DNA of 17,490 nt from CAYRXM01 sp964428175. Lineage in GTDB: Bacteria; Chloroflexota; Anaerolineae; JAFGEY01. The position numbers and the translations under genes were made by a program. Below are positions 1 through 5,871 of the stretch, piece by piece. The DNA is taken from assembly GCA_964428175.1 (NCBI GenBank), contig CAYRXM010000105.1:1-17490 (forward strand), in the 5' to 3' direction. The first letter of the stretch is position 1. Each line of letters starts with the position of its first letter. Under the pieces are notes generated by a model. It saw only the letters and a list, made by a program, of their open reading frames with translations, did no database searches and was not told where the DNA came from.

Positions 1-84
1 GCGTTTCAGATGTTGGAACTCGATGGATTTCCCTAAAAGTGTCCGGTAGTGAAACTGGCAAGTAGAATTGCTGAGGAGATAAAA

Positions 85-939
85 ATGATTCATTTGGTTA
101 CAGACAGCACGGCAAACCTGCCGCAAGAAATCAAAGAGAAATTTGACGTTCATACCGTGTCGCTCAAGCTGATCGCCGGTGATCGGACCTATGACGAAGA
201 AGGGGGAATGACCCAGGAGGCGTTTTTCAAGCTGCTGGACAGCGTCTCGACGACACCAACCACGTCGCAGCCATCGAGCGGCGAGTTTATCGCCGTGTAC
301 CAAAAGCTCACTGCTAACCCCGACGATCAGGTCATTTCGATACATATCTCGGAAGGGCTTAGCGGCACGGTGCCCAATGCGCGCATTGCCGCCGATGAGG
401 TCGCGCCAGGGCGGATCACCGTTGTTGATTCGCGTACGACATCGGTGGGCCTGCTGTTGATGGTGGTCGCTGCCGGTGAGGCGATTGCGGCGGGGAAAAG
501 CGCGCCGGAAATCGTCGCTTTGCTGGAGCAGATGATCGCCCAATGTGCGACGGTCTTTACGGTAGACTCGCTCGAATACCTGCACAAGGGGGGGCGTATC
601 AACACTGCGTCGCGCCTGCTGGGCACATTGTTAAACATCAAGCCGATCTTGCACCTGAGCGGGGGCAAGATCGAGCCATTGGACAAAGCGCGCTCTTCAA
701 AACGAGCCATACAGCGCGCGGTCGACGAACTGGTGCGGCGATTTGGAGATCGGCCCGTCCATGCGGCGGTGACGCACATCCTTGCCTACGATGAGGCTGT
801 CAAATTCGCCGAGCAGATCAAGGCACAATTGAACTGCGTCTCGATGGACCTGACCGAAGTTGGCCCGGCGATCGGATCGCACGTTGGGCCGGGCACGCTG
901 GGCGTTGCCGCCTGCCCGGTGATCGAAAGCGCGGCCTGA
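85..939 (+). CDS. degV: DegV family protein (FakB-type fatty-acid-binding protein)
   Basis: A 284-residue protein of the DegV/FakB family, which binds a fatty acid and presents it to the kinase FakA; no FakA gene is visible here. Family landmarks seen: VTDSTANLP at the N-terminus (residues 5-13), TTSQPSSGEF (about 66-75) which holds the head group of the lipid in known structures, the SEGLSGT loop, VDSRTTSVG, YLHKGGRI and LLNIKPIL. The length is normal for the family. The frame is open from a GTG at 49, but ATG 85 is preferred because GAGGAG lies 6-11 bases upstream and the protein then begins directly with the first beta strand. The gene stands alone and ends in a strong hairpin terminator. 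The family assignment is firm; the exact ligand is unknown. Confidence 0.95.
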   Translation: MIHLVTDSTANLPQEIKEKFDVHTVSLKLIAGDRTYDEEGGMTQEAFFKLLDSVSTTPTTSQPSSGEFIAVYQKLTANPDDQVISIHISEGLSGTVPNARIAADEVAPGRITVVDSRTTSVGLLLMVVAAGEAIAAGKSAPEIVALLEQMIAQCATVFTVDSLEYLHKGGRINTASRLLGTLLNIKPILHLSGGKIEPLDKARSSKRAIQRAVDELVRRFGDRPVHAAVTHILAYDEAVKFAEQIKAQLNCVSMDLTEVGPAIGSHVGPGTLGVAACPVIESAA

Positions 940-963
940 GTCCTCAACAGCGTCGAAACCGAA

Positions 964-1024
964 AACGCCAAAGAAGGTGCGAGCACATTTCAGCGTGCTC
1001 GATACGCCTCCTTTGGCGTTTTTT
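964..1024. terminator. Long hairpin terminator between convergent genes
   Basis: AACGCCAAAG (964-973) pairs with CTTTGGCGTT (1011-1020), and an inner GAGCAC/GTGCTC pairing continues the stem. The right arm runs into TTTTTT (1019-1024), so it ends degV transcripts. The minus-strand reading also leaves TTTT after the stem, so it may serve the convergent gene ending at 1039. Confidence 0.9.
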
Positions 1025-1038
1025 GTCTGCCGGGTTGG

Positions 1039-1392
1039 TCAGGCGTCTGCTTGCCGATCGTGCAGGCGGCTGGTGATGGCGATCAATTTGCGGCCCAGGT
1101 CGTCGGGGGCGGCGGCAGCGCGGCCGGAAACCAGCGCGAGCAGCTGCGCCTGATAGCGGCCCGGTTCGCGGATGAACGCCTCGAGCAGCGTGCGGCCGCG
1201 GTCGTCAGTGTCGCGTTCAAAGGTGGTTTTGAGCACGGCATAAACCGATTTGGCGTTCACGAATTCCTTGCGTTCGATGTGCCGGCCCGACTGTCGCTTG
1301 GCGCTTTCCAGACCGAGCATGATGACCGGCGCATAGGGAGCCAGGTAATCGATCGCTGTTTGTGCGACGTGTGACCAGTGTATTTGTTCCAT
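1039..1392 (-). CDS. Small protein of unknown function downstream of the ParA/RHH genes
   Basis: A 117-residue, mostly helical, charged protein that I do not recognise with confidence. It has no signal peptide, membrane segment or cysteine motif. The middle (AKSVYAVLKTTFERD..., residues about 47-62) followed by alternating helical blocks and LLALVSGRAAAAPDDL loosely recalls the helical adaptor-like N-terminal domains found on bacterial effector-associated proteins, but this is only an impression. GAGG sits 8-11 bases upstream of ATG 1392, supporting this strand and start; the overlapping plus-strand frame has no comparable signal. It lies 120 bp downstream of the ribbon-helix-helix gene in the same direction, with palindromic and tandem repeats in the gap, so it is either the third gene of that operon or separately controlled by sites in the gap. 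Confidence 0.7.
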   Translation of the reverse strand: MEQIHWSHVAQTAIDYLAPYAPVIMLGLESAKRQSGRHIERKEFVNAKSVYAVLKTTFERDTDDRGRTLLEAFIREPGRYQAQLLALVSGRAAAAPDDLGRKLIAITSRLHDRQADA

Positions 1393-1483
1393 TCAGCTAC
1401 CTCGCTCTGTGGATAAATGTGTGTATGTCAAGTTGTTTCTCCCGCCCTTTGGTGTGTTCTGCCGGGCATGGCAGTAAATGCGC

Positions 1484-1505
1484 TAGTGTACTATTGGTGT
1501 ACTAG
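1484..1505. repeat. 11-bp tandem repeat (two units), copy A
   Basis: Two adjacent 11-mers, TAGTGTACTAT and TGGTGTACTAG, share GTGTACTA in register, about one helical turn apart. The pair lies just downstream of the ribbon-helix-helix gene. A closely related pair occurs at 4255-4276. It resembles an iteron-type protein-binding site; on the minus strand the first unit also contains TACACT, a possible -10 box. Confidence 0.65.
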
Positions 1506-1512
1506 CTAGTAC
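1499..1512. promoter_or_regulatory. 14-bp perfect palindrome, candidate operator
   Basis: GTACTAGCTAGTAC is a perfect palindrome that overlaps the second 11-mer of the tandem repeat and abuts the stop codon of the ribbon-helix-helix gene. Its position suits a binding site for a dimeric DNA-binding protein acting on the gene starting at 1392. Function is inferred. Confidence 0.45.
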
Positions 1513-1803
1513 TCAATCACTCAGTCTTGATTTGGTGACTACATATTCTTCGACGGGCAGCTCGATCTCGCCCGCATCATAGGCCAGGACAAAGGTCTGC
1601 AAGATGTAGCGAACCAGGTCGTTCAGCCCCACCCCTTCGCGCTCGGCGATTTCCCTGATTTTTTCGTGCAGCTCGTCGGTAATGCGATAGGTTCGCCGCG
1701 TGTATTTTTGGTCGTAGGGCGGCGGGGTGCGCTTGCGCTCGGTGGGGGCAAAGAGATCGTCGAGCGTTTCGCCGTTTAGCGTGGGACGTTTTTTGGGACT
1801 CAT
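1513..1803 (-). CDS. Ribbon-helix-helix DNA-binding protein, partner of ParA
   Basis: A 96-residue protein. The N-terminal third is basic and Pro-rich (MSPKKRPTLNGETLDDLF, TERKRTPPPY), followed at about residues 37-75 by RRTYRITDELHEKIREIAER...GLNDLVRYILQTFV, the pattern of a beta strand and two helices in CopG/Arc/MetJ proteins. ATG 1803-1801 overlaps the TGA of parA (ATGA), and AAGGAGG lies within the end of parA, so the two are translationally coupled. Small ribbon-helix-helix proteins paired with ParA act as centromere-binding partners and autorepressors in type Ib partition systems; that role is inferred here. A longer reading of this frame from 2118 would run antisense-frame through parA with Pro/Arg-rich nonsense, so I reject it. 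No canonical ParB is present. Confidence 0.88.
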   Translation of the reverse strand: MSPKKRPTLNGETLDDLFAPTERKRTPPPYDQKYTRRTYRITDELHEKIREIAEREGVGLNDLVRYILQTFVLAYDAGEIELPVEEYVVTKSRLSD

Positions 1804-2561
1804 TGGGGATGGCCCTCCTTGTCGACGGTTTCGGCCAGTGTGCGATAGGCCTCGGCGCCCGGGTTGTCGGAGGCGTAGGAGAGGATGCTTTCGCCGGCCA
1901 ACGCGGCTTCGGCAAAGCGCACCGAGCGCCCAACGGTCACATCGAACACGGGTAGGCCCTTGTCTTTCATCGCCTGCAAAACGTCGCGGGCGTGGACGAG
2001 CCGGGTGTCGAAAAAGGTGGGCAGGATGCCCAGCACGGCGAGGTCGGGGTTGATCGCTTGCACTTCGCGCAGGGTCTGGTAAAAGAGGGCAATGCCACGC
2101 AGGGCCAGGTATTCGCACTGGGTGGGGATGATGACCTCGCGGGCGGCAACCAGGGCGTTGATGGTCAGCACGCCGAGACTGGGCAGGCAGTCGATCAGCA
2201 CATAGTCAAAGCGCACGCCGTCGAGCGCTTTTTTGAGCACGCTTTCACGGCCCATGCGGACGATCAGCCCGGCTTCGCTGCGCGAGAGGGCAATGTCGGA
2301 GGGGGCGAGAAAGAAACGGGGGGCGATCTGGCGGGCGATGTCGCGCAGTGTCCTGGTGCCTTCTTCGGTGCTGCCCAGCACTTCGTGCATGCTTTTGCCC
2401 TCGGCGTCGATGCCGCAGGCGATGGTCAACGAGCTTTGCGGGTCGAGGTCGATCAACAGGACGCTGTGCCCTCGCTCGACCAGGGCTGCGCCCAGGGTCA
2501 GGGTGGTGGTCGTTTTTCCGACGCCGCCTTTTTGGTTGGCAATGGCAATAATGCGGGGCAT
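1800..2561 (-). CDS. parA: ParA/Soj family ATPase
   Basis: A 253-residue deviant-Walker ATPase. KGGVGKTTTT (about residues 11-20) is the deviant Walker A box with the signature lysine, LLIDLDPQSSLT (35-46) is the A' motif, and FDYVLIDCLPSLG (about 118-130) is Walker B. The short N-terminus, lacking an HTH extension, fits Soj/type Ib ParA proteins that dimerise on ATP and bind DNA non-specifically to position cargo. ATG 2561 has GGAGAAGG upstream and a TATAAT promoter. The gene is fused by an ATGA overlap to a ribbon-helix-helix gene. The cargo may be DNA or a protein complex; the context does not decide. The family is certain; the role as a chromosome or plasmid partitioner is inferred. Confidence 0.95.
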   Translation of the reverse strand: MPRIIAIANQKGGVGKTTTTLTLGAALVERGHSVLLIDLDPQSSLTIACGIDAEGKSMHEVLGSTEEGTRTLRDIARQIAPRFFLAPSDIALSRSEAGLIVRMGRESVLKKALDGVRFDYVLIDCLPSLGVLTINALVAAREVIIPTQCEYLALRGIALFYQTLREVQAINPDLAVLGILPTFFDTRLVHARDVLQAMKDKGLPVFDVTVGRSVRFAEAALAGESILSYASDNPGAEAYRTLAETVDKEGHPQ

Positions 2562-2597
2562 ACCTTCTCCGGCTGCAATTTTGGTTGAATTGAAGGG

Positions 2598-2626
2598 ATT
2601 ATATCATAGCTCCGAGATTATGAAAA
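2598..2626 (-). promoter_or_regulatory. parA promoter
   Basis: On the minus strand, TTTTCA (2626-2621) and TATAAT (2603-2598) are separated by 17 bp, about 37 bp before the parA start. Perfect -10, four-of-six -35. Confidence 0.7.
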
Positions 2627-2634
2627 CCGGGCGC

Positions 2635-2663
2635 TTGTGAGGGGTTGCTTTGTCGTGTATAAT
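2635..2663 (+). promoter_or_regulatory. Promoter of the ceramidase-like gene
   Basis: TTGTGA (2635-2640) and a perfect TATAAT (2658-2663) with a 17-bp spacer, 24 bp before ATG 2688. It is back to back with the parA promoter; the two -35 boxes are only 8 bp apart. Confidence 0.75.
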
Positions 2664-2687
2664 GAATCAAATTGTGGTGAGGACGTT

Positions 2688-3368
2688 ATGATTCGTGAAC
2701 CGCGCTGCCCGTGGAGCCGGCTTGCGCCGGCGACGGTGAGATTTCGAGAGAATAACCTTTGTGCCTGGATTCGCCAGCCGGCCAACACCTGGTCGAACCT
2801 GGCCTACGTGATCGTCGGGCTGTGGCTGCTGGTGCAGCCACCCGCTCGAGCGGGCGGCGCGCTGGCGCTGATCCCAATCACGGCGGTGTTGATCGGCATC
2901 GGCTCGTTCATGTATCACGCCTCGTTCAGCCTGCTCTTTCAAACCGTCGATCTGGGAGCGATGTACCTGTTTTCGTGCCTGCTCCTCGCGCTGGATGTGC
3001 GGCGGCTGCTGCCCCTGTCGGATTGGGCATTTTATGGGCTGTACCTGGGCCTGTTTGGGGTGTCGCTGGCGGCGTTTTTGCGCATTCGCCGGCAGGCCGG
3101 GTTTTTGATCTTTGGCCTGCACATTGTGCTCCTCACCGTGCTGGAAGGGGTGCTCGCCCTGGCGGGACGGGGGGCGGGCGATTATCGCCCATTCCTGGCC
3201 ATGTTTGCCGTGCTGATTGCGGCGCTGATCCCCTGGATCCTGGATTACCGGGGACTTGCTTTTGATCCCGACAATCACCTGATTCAGGGACACGCGCTGT
3301 GGCACGTGATCAGTTCGCTGTGTTTTATTTTTGTATTTCGCTATTATAGTTTGATAGTTTTGGATTGA
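2688..3368 (+). CDS. Ceramidase-family (CREST superfamily) integral membrane protein
   Basis: A 226-residue multi-pass membrane protein. Landmarks of the alkaline ceramidase/CREST family are present: CAWIRQPANTWSNLAYVIVG (about residues 25-44), the SFMYHASFS segment with its conserved Ser and His, VDLGAMYLF with the conserved Asp, and GHALWHVISS near the C-terminus with two His. In the family these residues bind a zinc ion in a seven-helix membrane hydrolase acting on amide-linked lipids. Bacterial members are poorly characterised, so the substrate is not known. ATG 2688 has GTGAGGA upstream and a good promoter; the upstream in-frame ATG at 2637 lies inside the promoter. The SEC-C gene follows 10 bp after the stop, indicating an operon. 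Confidence 0.85.
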   Translation: MIREPRCPWSRLAPATVRFRENNLCAWIRQPANTWSNLAYVIVGLWLLVQPPARAGGALALIPITAVLIGIGSFMYHASFSLLFQTVDLGAMYLFSCLLLALDVRRLLPLSDWAFYGLYLGLFGVSLAAFLRIRRQAGFLIFGLHIVLLTVLEGVLALAGRGAGDYRPFLAMFAVLIAALIPWILDYRGLAFDPDNHLIQGHALWHVISSLCFIFVFRYYSLIVLD

Positions 3369-3378
3369 GAGGTGCGCG

Positions 3379-4224
3379 ATGAAAATTGGTCGAAACGATC
3401 CCTGCCCGTGCGGCAGTGGAAAAAAGTATAAAGCCTGCTGTATGGCCGGCGAAAAGGCCGAGCAGGTCGAGCGCGTCGCCTGGGAGCGGGCGGTGCAAGA
3501 CATGCACCGCGCCTTGATTGGCTTTGCGCGCGAGCCGGCCTACATCAAAGACTTGGCGGCGGCACTGGGGTTGTTCTGGCAGGATCGCTACACGGCGGAC
3601 ACAATTCACCTGATGAGCGCCGACGAATCCCTGCGCTTCTTCGACTGGTTCGCTCACGATTACACGCTTTCCGAGCCAGGCAAGCGCCTGATCGAGGTCT
3701 ACCGGCAAGAGGTAGGTGACGTGCTGACCGACAAGGAATCGCAGGTGCTTGACGCCTGGATCGACAGCCCGCCGGGGAGCGCGTTCGTTCTCGAATCCGC
3801 CGATCCAGAGACGGGCGTCGTTGTCATCCGCGACCTGTTCCTGACCGACCGGCGCATCGAGGTACACGACACGGCGGCGGCCAAGCACGGCGAGGTAGGG
3901 CAGATTTTGCTGGCCCGCCCGCTGATCGAAAACCAGGCCATGCGGCTGTCCGGCGCGACGGCGGTGCTGCCGTCCGAAGAAGAGCAAGGACTCAAGGCGG
4001 CCGTCGCCGAGGCGCGCCGGGCCTACCTGGAGGCGAGTCCGGACACGTCGATGACCCAATTCCTGCGCGAGCGGGCCTATCTGTTCACCCACTATGCGCT
4101 GGAATGGGCCGACCGCGAGGGGCGGCCGGCCGTGTCGGCCGACGATCCGGAAGTGAAAAAGCCCGGCGGCCAGGCGGTGAAAAAGCTGATCAAGTGGAGC
4201 CACGAGCGCATCCAGGGACGCTGA
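3379..4224 (+). CDS. SEC-C zinc-motif protein
   Basis: A 281-residue soluble protein beginning with GRNDPCPCGSGKKYKACC (residues 4-21), the SEC-C motif (CxCx8CC-type zinc ligand set) also found at the end of SecA. The remaining 260 residues hold no enzyme motif I recognise; they are charged and mixed alpha/beta, with a stretch rich in beta strands (residues about 130-185) and a helical C-terminus. Free-standing SEC-C proteins are widespread and mostly uncharacterised. GAGAGG precedes ATG 3379, and the gene starts 10 bp after the ceramidase-like gene, so both share the promoter near 2650. The 323-residue frame on the opposite strand (3325-4296) is a shadow. Confidence 0.88.
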   Translation: MKIGRNDPCPCGSGKKYKACCMAGEKAEQVERVAWERAVQDMHRALIGFAREPAYIKDLAAALGLFWQDRYTADTIHLMSADESLRFFDWFAHDYTLSEPGKRLIEVYRQEVGDVLTDKESQVLDAWIDSPPGSAFVLESADPETGVVVIRDLFLTDRRIEVHDTAAAKHGEVGQILLARPLIENQAMRLSGATAVLPSEEEQGLKAAVAEARRAYLEASPDTSMTQFLRERAYLFTHYALEWADREGRPAVSADDPEVKKPGGQAVKKLIKWSHERIQGR

Positions 4225-4241
4225 GATCGACACAGCGTCCC
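4215..4241 (+). other. Hairpin spanning the stop codon of the SEC-C gene
   Basis: GGGACGCTG (4215-4223) pairs perfectly with CAGCGTCCC (4233-4241) around a 9-nt loop; the TGA stop (4222-4224) lies in its left arm and loop. No T-run follows, so it is more likely a 3'-end stabiliser or a partner to the terminator at 4298. Confidence 0.5.
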
Positions 4242-4254
4242 GGTGCACACTGAT

Positions 4255-4276
4255 TAGTGTACCAGGGGTGTACCAG
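4255..4276. repeat. 11-bp tandem repeat (two units), copy B
   Basis: TAGTGTACCAG followed at once by GGGTGTACCAG. Copy A at 1484-1505 has the same architecture and matches at 18 of 22 positions. This copy lies between two convergent genes, where no promoter is expected, which argues for a role other than transcription start. Confidence 0.65.
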
Positions 4277-4297
4277 TAAGCGCACGCATATTTCATT

Positions 4298-4324
4298 ACG
4301 CGGGACGGAATGTCCCGCGTTTTT
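4298..4324 (+). terminator. Terminator of the ceramidase/SEC-C operon
   Basis: ACGCGGGAC (4298-4306) pairs perfectly with GTCCCGCGT (4312-4320) over a 5-nt loop, followed by TTTTTGTTT. It sits just before the stop of the convergent M50 gene. Confidence 0.92.
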
Positions 4325-4326
4325 GT

Positions 4327-5460
4327 TTAAAAGGGTAAGGGGGCGGGTGTAAAGAGCAAGAGGGTCAACAGCCACACCAGGGCGCCGATCACGGCTCTTT
4401 TCTTGCCCAGCGGAGCCAGTGCGTTCAGCGGGGCAGGGTGCTGCCAGCCAGAAAAGAGGACAAACGCGGCCCAGATAAACCAGCCTTTCCACATCACCGC
4501 GCCGAGGGCGAACATGGTGAGCAGAGTAAAGATGCCCAGCACGCCCGCCCAGCGACCGAGCATCGCATGCGCGATGTGCCCGCCGTCGAGCTGGCCGATG
4601 GGCAGCAGGTTGAACCCGGTGATGACCAAGCCGAACCAGGCGGCAAAGGTCATGGCATTGACATAGATTTCGTGATCGGCGGGGATGCCGCGCAGCAGGT
4701 AGACCAGGTTTTCGATCCACCGGAGCAGCAGCGGCGAGCCGAGCGTCGCGCCGTCAGGAAGTGGGGGTTGCGCCGGGGACAGCATCAGCCCGATGAAAAA
4801 GAGCGGCAGGGCAACGACAAACCCCGCCAGCGGCCCGGCAATGCCCACATCAAACAGCGCCTTGCGGTTTTCCCACGGCTCGCGGGCAAAAATGATCGCT
4901 CCCAGCGTGCCCAGGCCCAGGGGGATCGGAATAAAGTAGGGCAGGCTGCGGTCGAGGTTGTGTTTTCGAGCGACAACATAGTGGGCCAGTTCGTGTACGA
5001 CCAGGATGCCCATGATGGTCAACGAAGCCGGAAGGCCGGTCAGCAGCAGCGCGGGCTGTTCAAAGAACAGCCGCCAGTTCTGTGCGAGTTGTTCCGACTG
5101 CTCGAGCAATGCACCCATCAGGGTGGTGGTGATCATGGTCAGCACCAGCAGCACCAGGTTGACGATCCAGCGGGTGGGTTGGGGTTTGAAAACGTGCGGC
5201 AGGGCAACGACCAGGTTATAGCCTTCCTGCTCGCGCAGCAGCGGCGTATAGCCGATCTCGGCAAAGCGCCCGCGCAGCAGCGTGTAGGCACGCTCTGGAT
5301 CGACGGCCAGGTGGCCGCGAAACGAAATGGTTGTGTCCTCACGCTGATTCCACAGCGTCTCTGCGTCGGGCAGCACCTCGATCAGCCGCGACCGTAACTG
5401 GCCGATCAGTTCCAGCCGGGATGTCGGTTCGGGAATGGGGTTTTTGTTTTCTTGCATCAT
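4327..5460 (-). CDS. M50 family site-2-type intramembrane metalloprotease
   Basis: A 377-residue integral membrane protease. After about 95 soluble residues come several hydrophobic helices; the third carries HELAHY (about residues 156-161), the HExxH zinc site, and GPLAG (209-213) and LLPIGQLDGGH (about 285-295) provide the third ligand, Asp 292. The order and the long soluble N-terminus recall plant EGY and cyanobacterial M50 proteins rather than RseP, and no PDZ domain is present. Such enzymes cleave membrane-bound regulators; the substrate is unknown. Start choice is uneasy: GAGGAG directly abuts ATG 5460 and leaves only three bases before ATG 5457, so either may be used. A TTGACA promoter lies upstream. 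The gene is not in an operon. Confidence 0.93.
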   Translation of the reverse strand: MMQENKNPIPEPTSRLELIGQLRSRLIEVLPDAETLWNQREDTTISFRGHLAVDPERAYTLLRGRFAEIGYTPLLREQEGYNLVVALPHVFKPQPTRWIVNLVLLVLTMITTTLMGALLEQSEQLAQNWRLFFEQPALLLTGLPASLTIMGILVVHELAHYVVARKHNLDRSLPYFIPIPLGLGTLGAIIFAREPWENRKALFDVGIAGPLAGFVVALPLFFIGLMLSPAQPPLPDGATLGSPLLLRWIENLVYLLRGIPADHEIYVNAMTFAAWFGLVITGFNLLPIGQLDGGHIAHAMLGRWAGVLGIFTLLTMFALGAVMWKGWFIWAAFVLFSGWQHPAPLNALAPLGKKRAVIGALVWLLTLLLFTPAPLPF

Positions 5461-5488
5461 CTCCTCGATACGCTCAAGTCTGAACTAG

Positions 5489-5517
5489 AGCTTACACGCT
5501 TTTGCCCCTCCTGTCAA
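5489..5517 (-). promoter_or_regulatory. Promoter of the M50 protease gene
   Basis: On the minus strand, a perfect TTGACA (5517-5512) and TAAGCT (5494-5489) with a 17-bp spacer, about 28 bp before the start codon. Strong -35, weak -10. Confidence 0.65.
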
Positions 5518-5606
5518 GCGACAAAAAATTCGCTTTCTCGCGGCCAAAACAACGACATATCGACGCTCAAGTTGACACAAGTCATTTGCCCCTCCCTCAC
5601 TCGGCG

Positions 5607-5612
5607 TATAAT
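5607..5612 (+). promoter_or_regulatory. -10 box ahead of the truncated regulator copy
   Basis: A perfect TATAAT at 5607-5612. The nearest TTGACA (5572-5577) is 29 bp upstream, too far for a standard promoter, so the -35 partner is uncertain (TTTGCC at 5585-5590 gives a 16-bp spacer). Position suits transcription of the truncated copy and perhaps the intact regulator gene. Confidence 0.4.
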
Positions 5613-5625
5613 CAGACACATCCAG

Positions 5626-5718
5626 ATTCATTGGCGGAGGTGGAAAATGATCGGCTGCGTGCCGCGCGTGTTGGTGGTGGACGATGCCCCCTTGATTTTT
5701 CACACTTCGGAGGTTTGA
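5626..5718 (+). pseudogene. Truncated duplicate of the response-regulator 5' end
   Basis: Bases 5626-5686 repeat 5811-5871 with one mismatch in 61, including the ribosome site and the first 13 codons of the regulator gene. After GTGGACGATG the match stops and the frame continues for ten unrelated codons to a TGA at 5716-5718, giving a 23-residue peptide from ATG 5647 (MIGCVPRVLVVDD then APLIFHTSEV). The ribosome site GGAGGTGG is slightly better than that of the intact gene (AGAGGTGG). It may be a dead remnant of a duplication or function as an upstream leader peptide. Confidence 0.75.
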
Positions 5719-5727
5719 TTTTAGGCG

Positions 5728-5767
5728 ACCTGACAGGTACAACCTGTAACAAGTGACAGGTTACAGG
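5728..5767. repeat. Cluster of short ACCTG/CAGGT palindromes
   Basis: ACCTGACAGGT (5728-5738) is a near-perfect palindrome. CCTGTAAC (5743-5750) pairs with GTTACAGG (5760-5767) around a loop that itself contains GACAG, so alternative folds exist. It lies in the 5' region of the response regulator gene. A similar ACCTGGCAG/CTGCCAGGT palindrome is used as a terminator at 14402-14430, suggesting a dispersed intergenic repeat family. Confidence 0.6.
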
Positions 5768-5810
5768 CGAAAAAATGTGTGATACACTTGATGTGTCTGG
5801 TCAGGCACAA

Positions 5811-5871
5811 ATTCATTGGCAGAGGTGGAAAATGATCGGCTGCGTGCCGCGCGTGTTGGTGGTGGACGATG
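5811..5871 (+). repeat. 61-bp direct repeat, downstream copy (start of regulator gene)
   Basis: Matches 5626-5686 with a single A/G difference at the ribosome site (GGCAGAGG against GGCGGAGG). The offset between copies is 185 bp. Confidence 0.9.

Noticed and set aside
3325..4296. 323-codon minus-strand frame over the SEC-C gene
   Set aside because: Antisense shadow; it even runs through the terminator and the 11-bp repeats.
4438..5397. 319-codon plus-strand frame over the M50 protease
   Set aside because: Antisense to the HELAH/LDG protease; Gln- and Asp-rich nonsense with no ribosome site.
5572..5612. TTGACA ... TATAAT as one promoter
   Set aside because: The boxes are 29 bp apart, too far for a standard sigma-70 promoter; only the -10 box is kept as a weak call.
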